Below, piece by piece: positions 25,380 to 36,419 of a stretch of DNA of 60,000 nt. This DNA comes from Polytrichum commune. Its lineage: Eukaryota; Streptophyta; Polytrichopsida; Polytrichales; Polytrichaceae. The notes below the pieces were generated by a model. It was given only the letters and a program-made list of their open reading frames with translations, was not told the DNA's origin and did no database searches. A program made the position numbers and the translations under genes. Location of the stretch: positions 19,271,501-19,331,500 of the forward strand of contig OX485805.1 of NCBI GenBank assembly GCA_950295325.1, written 5' to 3'. Within the stretch, counting starts at the first letter, position 1; every line of letters begins with the position of its first letter.

Positions 25380-25690
25380 TACATATACAGTACATGCTCT
25401 GCAGATCTGCGATGGAGTGTTCCTGTATATCTACCTATACAGAACATTCCCTTCAGATCTGCGATGGAGTCGTTCTGCATATGTACCTATAAAGAACATA
25501 CTCTGCAGATCTGCAGAATGGACTCGTTCTCAATCTCTACCTATAGATAACATGATCTGCAGATCTGTACATGGACTCGTTCTCAATATCTACCTATAGA
25601 GAACATGATCTGCAGATCTGTAAATGGACTCGTTCTCAATATCTACCTATACAGAACATGCTCTACAGGTATGCGAATGGAGTGATTTTT
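25380..25690. repeat. Subterminal 53-bp tandem repeat, left end of MULE
   Basis: Six imperfect units are anchored by CAGATCTG at about 25402, 25454, 25506, 25560, 25613 and a decayed one at about 25666. Spacing is 52-54 bp. Each unit also holds ACCTATASAGAACAT and GGASTCGTTCT. Tandem subterminal motifs are typical transposase-binding regions of MULEs (inference). Confidence 0.85.
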
Positions 25691-25810
25691 GGATCTAGGG
25701 TTTAAGGGTCTTGGAACGCAGAGCACACATTTCTTTGCATAGTGTGTGATGGTTTAGGGTTTCGTCATTTGTGCTCGTGTTTTCAGATTTTGAGTTCTTT
25801 GCTATCCGTT

Positions 25811-25982
25811 TCCAGTTCTGCTGTTCGAAGTTGTTGGGTACTGCTCAAATTTTCTTCATCGCCTTCACCTTGCAAGGACACATCCCCTCCCTCGTTTCCA
25901 GTTCTGCTGTTCGAAGTAGTTGGGTACTGCTGAAATTTTCTTCATCGCCTTCAACTTGCAAGGACACACCCCCTCCCTCATC
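25811..25982. repeat. 86-bp tandem duplication upstream of transposase ORF
   Basis: The segment beginning TCCAGTTCTGCTGTTCGAAG at 25811 recurs at 25897 with few changes (GGGTACTGCT, then TTCTTCATCGCCTTCA, then TGCAAGGACACA). It lies just before the transposase start codon, so it may be promoter or 5' leader. Confidence 0.85.
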
Positions 25983-25994
25983 ACATTCGTATTC

Positions 25995-28900
25995 ATGGAA
26001 ATGGCCTCCCGAAATTCTGTTCAAGAGAAGGCGACCACCCATTTCCCCCGCAATTTGTCAAATCCTCAATCCAGTGTAGAGTGCGATGATGACATCCCAC
26101 AAATCGCTCTTGCAACATTTCGTGCAATGCAGGCTGATCTTATAATTTCGTTGAGAGAGAGAGTTCAAAATCCTCCTCCAGGTGCATTTGCTATGGACGA
26201 CTTGGTGTGGACCAACCACGTTACACAAGGTCAAGGGATACAGAAAACCTCTAAGCTAGCTGTAATATTGTGGGAGAGACTTGATGATTTCATTAAAGGC
26301 GAGCAACAACATCCTCAATTTCCCTGCAATTTTACCAAGGAAATCGTCCGTGTTAACTTGCCAAACTCCTTGCGAACACCTCGTGCACACAGTCCTGCTA
26401 TTGTACTGAGGTTTGACCTACTGCCTGCTCTGAATTTGAAACCACACACTATTCATGTTCTGCTTGTCATAATGTGCTCACCAGCCAGATATCAAACTTA
26501 TGCATTTCATTCTACACTCCACAATTTGCAGTACACTGTCCTTACTGTTCATGAGGGTGTATGGATTCCATGTCCTGCAAATATGTACATATAAAATTTT
26601 ACATATTCAATACATGTGTTCTTCCATTGCCATTGCAGATACAGGTGCAATTTTGGTCCTGAAGATAGGAGTGATATTGTTGCGCATAATATGCAAGCTC
26701 TACTGAAATCTACACAAAAAAAAAAGCAGAAGATGTTGCAGAAGAAAAAACGAGGTAAGAAGGTAATACCGGAATACGAGTCTTTCGCAGTGAGCAAATC
26801 AACCCGTCCAAAGGCTGCACGCATTGGCAAGACATATGCGGGCAACTCAAGAAAGCGAGGGTGCCAATGTTGTTTTCTTGCGAAGAAGCCCTATCTGGAC
26901 CACTCGTTGTGTTTGCTAATTTATGAAAATGCAGAACACTTGAATAAATCTGGAGAACACTGCCACGGCACCATGCTCGGTGGATTTAGATATGCGCTCG
27001 GTGCTGGTCTTTCAACTGAAATGAAACAAAAAATTGCTGAAATGCATGCCTATGGGTTATCCCCTGCCCAAATCATGCAACAACACACCAAAGAAGTTCG
27101 TGAGCTTGCCGTGTGTAATGGAGTGGTGACGCGCGACACATTCTTGTTGCCGTGCGACGTCAGAAACATCTGTCGAAAGAGGGCTGAAGATTTGTGGGAG
27201 AAACATCCGTCCAACCCGATTAGCGTCCGTATGTGGGCAGCAGAGAATCCAGACAGCGTGTTCTACTACCAAGAGCACTCGCTACTGGACCTTAATTCTC
27301 AAACACAAGACGACTCACCTTTCACCATAGGCATACAAACTGAATGGCAACTTGAAATGATGGCAAACTTCGGTCACAACAGCGCTCTTTCCATTGACGC
27401 CACGTTTGGTACCAGCCAGACTAGGGTAAGCTAATGTCCATGTCCTTCATCTTCGTCGTCATGTTCTGTGATGATTTTCTCATACTGCCAGTCAATTTGT
27501 TTCAACCATGTTCTGCCCTATGCTAACAATGATGTTCATTGTTTCTACAGTACCCACTCTACACTGTTATGGTGTTCGATGATTGGAGAAATGGCATACC
27601 AGTGGCTTTCTTTGTCATTTCGCGGACACGTGAACAAGATCTCCGCCCAGTTCTTCAAGCGCTGCATGACAGGGTTCAAGGGTTCAAAAATGATTGGTTA
27701 CCATCCTCTATTATCGTTGACAATGCTCAGGCTGAAATAAACACACTTTGGTAAGCAATTATTGTCTGTTCTGCAACTTTTACTTTGTAGTCTCACCCCA
27801 ATATGTAATGCAGTGTCCTGCATTGCATATTGGTGTTAATTATTAATTCCTCACTGTTACAGGTATTTTCCTCAGTGTTCATCCTCTGAGCTCATAATCT
27901 GTTGTTCTGTCTCTAGCGCAGCATGGTGTGGCCGCAAGCCAAAATTTTCCTGTGCTTGTGGCATGTCAGAAAGTCATGGGCAGAGAACGCCATCAAGAAA
28001 ATTTCAAGCGCTGCAGAACGCAACACTGTTCTTCAAATGCTCGGCAACATAATGTACGGGAAAGGTTGCAAGGTTGACGATGATCCTATCGACTGGGCCC
28101 TCGACCAACTTGACAATATATCTAACACTCGTCCATTGGCAAGTGCGTTCATGACATACATGAACGATGTTTGGCGAGTCAAGACACCAATGTGGTGCGT
28201 CTGAGCGCGACGGATACCACATGCAGGACAGAACACTAACGCGGCTATTGAATCCTATCACAACAATTTGAAGAGTGTTCTAAACTCTGCCAAAGAGAGA
28301 TTTGTGGGTAGGCGCATGGACTGGCTTATTTATCATCTAACGGGTGACGTTTTGACTCATTACTGGTACAGTGTCCAATGCAAAGCATACGGATATATAC
28401 GCAACAAGAAACAAGAGGGTATTGTTGCATCTGCAATTATGGGAGCCAACGACATACCTGATAGTAACGTCCTCATTTGTATGGACGAGGATGTTGCATA
28501 TGTGGGGTCTGTAAACAACCGCCCGAAGGTGTGGACCATCAAATGTCCGGACTCTGAATGGGCACAATGCAACTGCCCCGTCGCCAAAGAGGGCATGATT
28601 TGCAACCACACCATTAAAGTCTTCAAGATGCTCCACCCTGGAATTGAAGATGGTGCCATAGTGCGTGAAGCTGGTACACGACATGGAACTCAGCGCGCCA
28701 CTCCAATTGCGCGTTGCTACGCAGGACTGTCACAACAGACTACTCAAATCCATGTTCCGGAAGACATGGGCACACCAATCGAAGTTGAACCTGTGGTGCA
28801 GGACAATGTTCTGCAAATTGATGTTGTCGAAGATCACATCACTCTAACACCTGTGGACCCTGTGACTGTGGACGACGAATAGAACCCCTCGCAGTTCTCC

Positions 28901-29230
28901 TCTCAGTTTACCCAGATGGACTCCTTCCATTCGACTCCCCTTTCCCAAGAGAGTTCTTTACAAGCACCTACTGCCGCAACCGCGCACGACATTTACGCCA
29001 CCCTTGCACTCAAGGCTGAGCAACATCCTGTTCTACAAACTCACTTGATCGCTGGCCTTAGGCACATTCGGGGCAAGCAAAACCAGCTTATTGCACAAGG
29101 GGTTACACGGATGCCATTGACTCCTACGACAACCTCGTTTCCAGAGAGGGTAGGCGACAACTCTTTAAAACGCCGGAGGAGTTTCCTGGAGTTCCCGTTG
29201 CCGAAGAGAAAGCTTTCCAGCTCCAAATGA
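25995..29230 (+). pseudogene. MULE transposase, four exons, two in-frame stops
   Basis: Exons 25995-26410, 26639-27425, 27551-27750 and 27922-29230 join in phase with GT-AG borders. Domains in order: a Cys/His zinc-binding WRKY-GCM1-like module (CQCC, then EHCHG), the MULE DDE catalytic core with SIDATFG (first Asp), IIVDNAQAE (second Asp), FLCLWHV (C/H motif) and AAIESYHNN (Glu). A SWIM zinc finger follows (CNCP, then CNHTIKV, about 28570-28615), then a basic nuclear-localisation-like tail (KRRR, then PKRK). In-frame stops are TGA at 28202-28204, just before the catalytic Glu, and TAG at 28880-28882, after which the same frame stays open for 115 codons. If the second stop were original, the protein would end at VDDE. 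There are no frameshifts. Confidence 0.88.
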
Positions 29231-30396
29231 TAGGGTTTAAGTGTGAACAATAATCTGCATTATCTGCATATTTGTAATGCAGTACACAGTTAGTTCTTAC
29301 TTGTAATAGTTTTTAATTCTGTGTGCAAAGTTATGTGTTAACAATAAAACGGTCCTTCCTAAGCACGGGTAGATCACTCTAAGGCATTTTTGTGCACCAT
29401 GTGCGGCTGGGGGTTTTTTGTTTTGGGGCTATTTACCTTCAAGGGCTAAATTAAAGCCTCCCTATAATTACTTAAATTTCAAAAATGACCCATTTGTTTG
29501 CACCCTTTCATTACTTATATTGTCCAAGTCACTGCAATTTTTTGTACTCTATATTCCTTTTAACAACGGCACGTTCCCTTTTCATCCATTTTTGGACAGA
29601 CAGAAATCCCAATTATCATCCATCCCCGTGAGTCCTAAACCCATTTACATACCATACTAAACATACCTTCTAGGATCCTTATCTTCAGCCCCTATATTAA
29701 TTTTACAAAAAAATAATGGCCCACGTTTTATGTCCATCTAACTTACTTATAATGGGATTGTCTACATTTAATGGCCCCTTCATTACTTGGAATTCCTTTA
29801 TAATTTTTATTTCAAATGATTTTAATCCTCTCTATATTATGCCGCACGTCGTTTTTAAAATGCACTAAGTGATCTACCCGTGTTCCTAAGTACCATATCT
29901 GGGTGTAGTAGGGTGATTCATGTTCTGGTTACGACATACCTCAGCTCATTTTCCTTGTTGTACTGCAACTCGCCTGTCCTACTCATTGTGTATTGTTCTG
30001 CACCATTGGTTGATCACGCGCCAGTTGTCCTGCCCATTCCCTGCTCTACACTTCTTCTACTGCACATCGACTGTTTCTGGGTTTGGTGCGTTTTCATCAT
30101 GACTGCTCCCATCCTTTTCAAGTGATCCCATCTAACCACATCCCCCCCCCCCAACATCCCATATCACACATGGTCTTCTGAAATGCCATTGTTTTATATC
30201 AAAATGGTTGCTATTGAAAGCAGTACAAATGGTCTTTGACCATCGAGTGTTCTTTGTATCATGTTCTACGTTTTCTGTGTTGTATATCCTGTTCTGTGTA
30301 TCCTGTTCTACATGACTACACGGTATTTGATGTTGTACAATGTAATGGAAACTGTACATCCATTTTACAACATGTTACACATGTAAAAAATACAAC
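29231..30396. other. Spacer between the two convergent MULE genes
   Basis: AT-rich spacer that should hold both 3' ends. AATAAA occurs at about 29342, 100 bp after the transposase tail. The same 16-bp block (AAGCACGGGTAGATCACT at about 29360) has an inverted partner (AGTGATCTACCCGTGTTCCT at about 29868-29887). These bound a stretch of about 530 bp and may mark a small insertion. There is a run of about ten C at 30142-30151. Confidence 0.5.
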
Positions 30397-33300
30397 CTAA
30401 CTCTTGTCGACTACTTTCGGAAGTCCGACCTTGAGCCTTACTCTGCGATGTCGTTTCGCTGGAGGTCTTCGTCGTGGTGCTGTCTGGTGTACAATTCTCA
30501 CGTTCCATTCCGTGAAGTGGTGCCGTCCATTCTCTATCACATCGATCAACGCATTCCGAACTACCCTCCTTGTACGCAATGCATCTGTCCAGCTATAGTT
30601 CAACGCGAATCCCTGCAACAACACAAACATCCTTAGAACATTTGTTGCAGAACAGCAGTACATTAATTGTGGTAGTATTATACTTAAATTTTTTATGATC
30701 TATTACTCATCTGCGTATTCTCTATGCATGTTTAGGTGTTCGAAGAGGTCTAAGACTCAATTACCTCACACAATGTAAGGGGTCTATCTCTCACGCTCTT
30801 TGTATACTCCATAATATTCTTCAACATGTAGAACCCGCAAGCCCAGCCAAAATTTTGTTGTGGCACAATTCCTTGTACCCATTGTTGGGACGAGCTAACA
30901 GCATTCCACATATCAGCATCGGTATCATTGTCACTCCACGCAGCTTACAACTTTCCGAGTCTTGTTTCAATTCTGGGGTCGGAATGGAGACCTGACCCTA
31001 CCAAGGAATCGAGATGGAAGAACCCGTGTTCCCCTACTATGTAAACGGTCCAATGTTTCCCGCATGTATAAGGAACTATTAAAGTGTTTATGTTCTGCGT
31101 TGGAAGGGCTCCATGCACGTCATGTATGAAGGCTACATATACCTCTAAGGTGTCTTTGTCTTGCTCCTGAAGATGCGCTAGGAGCAGGTTTAGAAGATAA
31201 GGACTACAAACGTGATACTTTAAACTCTCAAGTTGGGGATTCAGCCACGCCCTAATCCATTCCATCATGTAGTTACTCAACTCCCCATGATTTTGAACCA
31301 AAGGCTTCATATCCCCTTTCCACTGTAGACTCAAATTCTCACCACGATACAGAAACTCAAAACTTGCAACTTTCTTCCCACCTGCTTCAGCAATGATGGT
31401 GTTCACAAGTTCCTCAAGTCTGCAGAACACAGCCTCATGTATTAGTCTCGTAGCCAGCAACATCAAAGGACGGTATGAATATTATGTTCTGCATCATTAA
31501 CACTACATAAAAGTTACCTTCCATCCGATTTTTGTGTTGTACTGCCCAGTACGTCGTCCAAAGTTTTGTCCTCCTTAGGCTAGACAGGACGGGAGCTGAC
31601 CTTCACTGGCTCAACATGTTCCTCCACCTCTGATACTACCAGGCACGCAGTGCGAGTTGAAGTGGATGCATCCTTTGTCGCCGTCGAAACTTCACCCATG
31701 TTCTGGACCGAAGTGGATGCATCATTTGTCGCCGTCAGAACTTCACACATGTTCTGGACCTCTTTGTAGGCGTCATTGAAAAGTGCGCCTATTTCGTCCG
31801 CTGCAGCACCAGCGTCCTGCGAGCATCCGGATGAGTCCAATGGTTTGTTGTGGGTGCAACCAGTAGGGGTAGTGTCGTCGAGGTTCAACCTCCGTGCTGG
31901 AGAAACCATTGTCCTGCCATCCAGAGGCCCTATTGCAAGCGTGTGAGACGGTGTCCTGTAAAACCACGGTCTTGTGTTGACCATTTAGCAAAAGGCATAG
32001 GTGGAAGGCGCTTAATTGAACTCATAGGTTGATAAGGGTGTGGTATGAGACACGAACCTTAATGGCGTGTTCTGCATCTCAGAACTAAGCTGTGTTAGGG
32101 TTAGGTCCTGCGTGCTGATGCGGTCGACGCCATCGAAATCCATGTGCATAGGTATTGAGTCCAAACTCTCCAAACTCATGGCCTCATGTACTTCACCCCC
32201 GAACCCCAGTGTTGATCGAGATGATTTTTCCATAGGCATCGCCACCTCTTCGAACAACAACGCCCTCGTGCAATGTAGGTCAGGAGCAATGTCATCTGTT
32301 GTTTCCTCCACTCCCAGTCCACAATTGAACAACCGCAATTGGGTGGACCTTACATATTGCAAGCTCTGTACTATATCCTTCACCCGCATCTGCACGCAGG
32401 TGCTCTTCTTGTGCAGGTCACCCAATGTCAATGTTCCTATGTCAACATCCTCGTGGAAGACCATTGATGAACACAGGACCTGCGCCACATATCCTTCACT
32501 TATTTTGGCCATCGTATGTTGTTATACCAGTACTGTTCTGTACTATATAATACTATATTGTTTTACAATCAATATTCAAAATGTACTGTTAGACATATCA
32601 TGTTCCTATTAACTCCCAATCGTCATAGTGAAGAACATGCTAAACCCCGAGGGTAATTGTCAGATGAACAGGACTCAGTACATACCTCGCTACACTTCGC
32701 TTGGCGTTGCTCTCCGACGTCGACACTGAACCACATGTCAGCAAGCTCACTTTCACGGTGCATGCGGACCATGTCTGCGATGGCTCGTTGCGCGATCCTA
32801 CCGATGAAGGACTCCATTTTCTTAACCACAGCCATGCGCCCTGATGGTTCGTGTCCAAGCAGAGCTGCAACGTCTGTGAACAGGACATCAATGTGTTCTG
32901 CGGCACTCTCGATGCTGGGGAAAGTACACCAACCTGTTGTAGGGATGTTCTGGGTAATTGTCGTCAAGGCGACTGAGTGGACTGTGTCTTGAGCAAGCTC
33001 CAATATGTATTCCTCGTGGAGACCTATAGTTGGGTGTGAGATTGGACGACTGAAGCCCGTATGATTTCTGACCAAGTACAAAAATGCTCTCAAAACATGC
33101 GGGCACTCACGCTCAAGCGACAGAGGCTCGGTCTTCGTGTTCGACAGCAGAACAGCTGACATCTCCAGCCACTCCTGTTCTGTGTGGTCCCATGGGCCAG
33201 CATTGAAATTTTTTAGAGGCCATTTTCTGAATATCTGGTACAACGGTGACCATTTCCACTTGGACTCCTCCTTCTCTTTCACGGCGCTGTCAAATTTTCG

Positions 33301-35577
33301 TAACGCGTCTTCGACGTGATTTCTTCTAAAATTCTCAAAGTTGACCTTGGCGGCAGCAACCTTCTCATCGTACTCCCTTTGTTCGACGCGATAATGAAGA
33401 TAGTCTTTCAGGCGCCTGAGCTCTTCATACACGTTCACATCGGAATTGCTCTTAAAAACCCTGACCTGCGCCTTTATTTTATCCAAAAATTCGCTATGTT
33501 CTCCAAGGTTCTCCTGCAATGTATACACCGGCAGAACATAAAAAAACGACTCATTATAAGAACATAATATTGTACAGCCAATCTGATCTGGTAGAACATG
33601 AGATGATAGAGCACATTCAAAACTGAAGAACATGGAGTGAAACACAATACCATATTTTTGCCATACAGGTACCATTGCCCGAATGCAGCCCCAACGCGAT
33701 AGCCAATAGAGCCATCTTCCAATTGTTTCTGGAGGTATTGCATGCAGCCATCCGGGTCATCTAAGAGACTTTTTGGCACCCAGTAATCGTCAGTCTCGTT
33801 GATAAGCACATAGAGACCATCGACTGGCACTGGTTCTGAAGGCCGTGTAATCTCTTTAGGCGCATGGAAAAGAACTGTGGCCTCCTTGTACACGTGTTGT
33901 TTGCACTCCTCCCGCGACATGGGGATAGGTTGGACAGGTTCAGTCGAGGGCTGGGCAACAACAAGGGGAATAGCATCTTCCTGCGGAGGCTCGGGTTGCA
34001 GAACAATGTCCGTCACAGGTACTGTTTGCGGAACAATGTCTATGTCTATGGCAGGATTCAACAGTACACCATCGTGCGAAGTCGTAGCTCAAATAAGTTC
34101 AGTCTGCTGAACCTGTGGGTGGATATGTTCCACACGCGACGGCGAAGGCTGCGCACGATGTCCATGCTTGTGCGTCACAACACGGAAGTGCCCATGGCCA
34201 CTGTTCTGCGAATTTGGAGTCGCCTCCTTTGATGTGGAGTCGGACTCGCTTGGCGACGTGCCCGAATTCAGGTCCTCTTCGCTGGAGGATATACAAATCC
34301 TGCGAGATGTCTTCCAATTTTTCTTCGGTCGTCCCTTACTGGCAGAGGGTGACTTGGGTATTCTGGGCGGTCCTTTCACTGCAAGGTTTTGCGCCTTGCG
34401 GGGTGGTGATGAGGGAGCGGCGTCCACACCAACGCTGCGAGTTCTACAGCCAATGATAGGAACGGGCGTCCTCGTTGTTAGCTTGCGTTTTCTGGATGGA
34501 ACATCATGTTCTGCATTGGCAGCCACCAATGATGTACTGTCCACTGGATTGGACTCTAATTCCAGAGGCGGAGGAAACTGCGATGGGGATTGGGAGTGCG
34601 ACCCATGTGGCGAGGAAACCTTGTTGAATTTCTGTGCAATCCTATGCTTCTCTCCATGATTGCTTGGCTCCCAGGTTGGATACATCTTGAGTGGCTTCTC
34701 TCCCGTGTAGCTCTTACATAGGTTAAACATCCTATGGTAAGAGACAGTGTTCTTATCCTTGTATGACTCATTGCAATAAATACAATTGAACATGTACCTG
34801 TTGTTGGCCATTTTAACTTTGTCCCTCGCCTGCCAATATGCCTCTACCACAAGCTCCTCATACTCATCCTCTACGTTCATACATGCACAGGTCTTCCTAT
34901 TTTGTTTCATGGTACAACGGAAAACCCTAGATGTTCCATCTGGACTAGCAAACACCTGCAAAACAGTACCTGTTCAATATGCAGAACTGATGGGAGGGAA
35001 GAAAGTTCTGATAGAACTACAGGACATGTTAAATTCCTAAAACTGACGAGAGGGAAGAAAGTTTTGATAGAAAAAACAGGACATGCTAATTTCCTAAAAC
35101 TGATGGGAGGGAAGAAAGTTCTGATAGAACTACAGGACTAGTTAAATTCCTAAAACTGACGAGAGGAAAGAAATTTTTGATAGAAAAAATAGGACATGCT
35201 AATTTCCTAAAACTGATGGGAGGGAAGAAAATGCAGTGAGCAAAACATGACCTGTTTAATACCAAAAACTGATGCTTACCCCTTGAAAGTTCTGAGAGAA
35301 TTTAACATATTGTTGTGTATGCAAATATGTAACCAACAATACAGGAAAATGGTAAGGAAAAACAACACAACAAGTTCTGTGAAGGAATGCTTACCCCTTC
35401 TTGCCAGCCTTGTTTACCATGTATGCACAAGTGGACGAATTTGTGCCTCCCCAAGGACCTTATCAGGGCTTCATCTTCAAGGACATGCCAACCCACAGCA
35501 AGCGCCTCTGGAAGAAGTTTCGCCCCGTTTTTGTTCCTAGTCACTTTGGATGCTCCTGTTCCTTCAGTTGTCGCCAT
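30397..35577 (-). pseudogene. Ulp1/C48 peptidase-like accessory gene of the MULE, seven exons
   Basis: Minus-strand exons 35395-35577, 33651-34955, 32686-33513, 32058-32479, 31518-31955, 30765-31419, 30397-30612 join in phase, 1,349 codons including the end stop. N-terminus: KFVHLCIHGKQGW and a Cys/His-rich stretch (CTMKQNRKTCAC, then FNCIYCNESY, then YHRMFNLC), zinc-finger-like. The middle is Ser/Pro-rich and basic, followed by a charged helical part (about 33513-33250). C-terminus: a Ulp1 SUMO-protease fold with GKHWTVYIV (His), FHLDSL (Asp), PQQNFG (Gln) and WACGFYML (Cys). It ends in a very basic tail (RRRPPAKRHRR). Three in-frame stops: TGA 34089-34091, TAG 31580-31582, TAA 30945-30947. 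No frameshifts. It converges on the transposase gene. Its role is inferred: some Ulp1-type MULE genes are proposed to counter host silencing. Confidence 0.82.
34985..35240. repeat. 57-bp tandem repeat in intron 1 of the Ulp1-like gene
   Basis: Units start AACTGA at 34985, 35041, 35098, 35154 and 35211, a period of 56-57 bp. Two types alternate: type A has GATGGGAGGGAAGAAAG, then TAGAACTACAGG; type B has GACGAGAGG, then TAGAAAAAAYAGG. The true repeat is therefore a dimer of about 113 bp. Confidence 0.88.
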
Positions 35578-36419
35578 TAATGCGTTCGGGTATAATGATT
35601 TCAATTGTGCACAAAAAAACACTCAAAACTACACTTGAAAATGAGCAAACCCTAAACCTCACACGCTTTCATAATTTGCTGGCATTAAATGTGCGATAAA
35701 GGAATGAAGAGTCTGCAAATAAGCAAAACTGCAAACCCTAATAAAATTGTGCAGAATGTCGCTAATGAACCCGCTAATGAACTTGCTAATGTCGCTAATG
35801 AACGGCCGTGAACATAAACTGCCGCAATAATAACTGCTGCTACAACAACAACCAGGAGCAGTTATTGGACACCAATCGATTAGCACTCAAAACCCTTGGA
35901 ATGCCGCAAAAACCTTTCGAGTATAACCCGCAACCGCTTCGAATGTCACTAAAAACGCTTAGATTCTAACTAAGTCGACTCATCGAAATCCTGTCCACAC
36001 TCGCCGAACACACACCAGCTCATAAATTTCGCACGTTCCTACTCAAAAGGAAATCAAGCAGTTCACGAATGAAACCCTCACAGCCCTTCACAAGCTCTTT
36101 AGAAAATGGTTAAACCTGTTGGTCTTCAACCCAATGACGTCTAAATGATACCTAATAACCCTAAACAATCACTTTCAGTGAAATCACTACGTCATGATTG
36201 ATGCAGCTATCATTAAAGAGCATGGGCGTACGACATCCCTTGAGCAGGATAGCAGTCGCGTCGAACTGCTCTGTACAGAACTGCGGTCGCGAGGAACTGG
36301 TATCTACAGGAAGGCAGTCACGTGGAACTGCTGTGTAGAACAGAACAGCAGTGCAGCGGTGCATCAATGGCGTGGAGGTGATATGCACAACACAGTAGTA
36401 GCGTGGAATGTTAAATAGG

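Noticed and set aside
30142-30151. Poly-C run as an element border
   Set aside because: No inverted partner or duplication lies nearby. The true ends, also C-rich, are at 25058 and 38932.
32067-32612. Forward open frame of 181 codons in the MULE
   Set aside because: It is antisense to exon 4 of the Ulp1-like gene, which joins in phase with both neighbours.
33864-34659. Forward open frames of 113-163 codons
   Set aside because: They are shadows of the large exon 33651-34955 of the minus-strand Ulp1-like gene.
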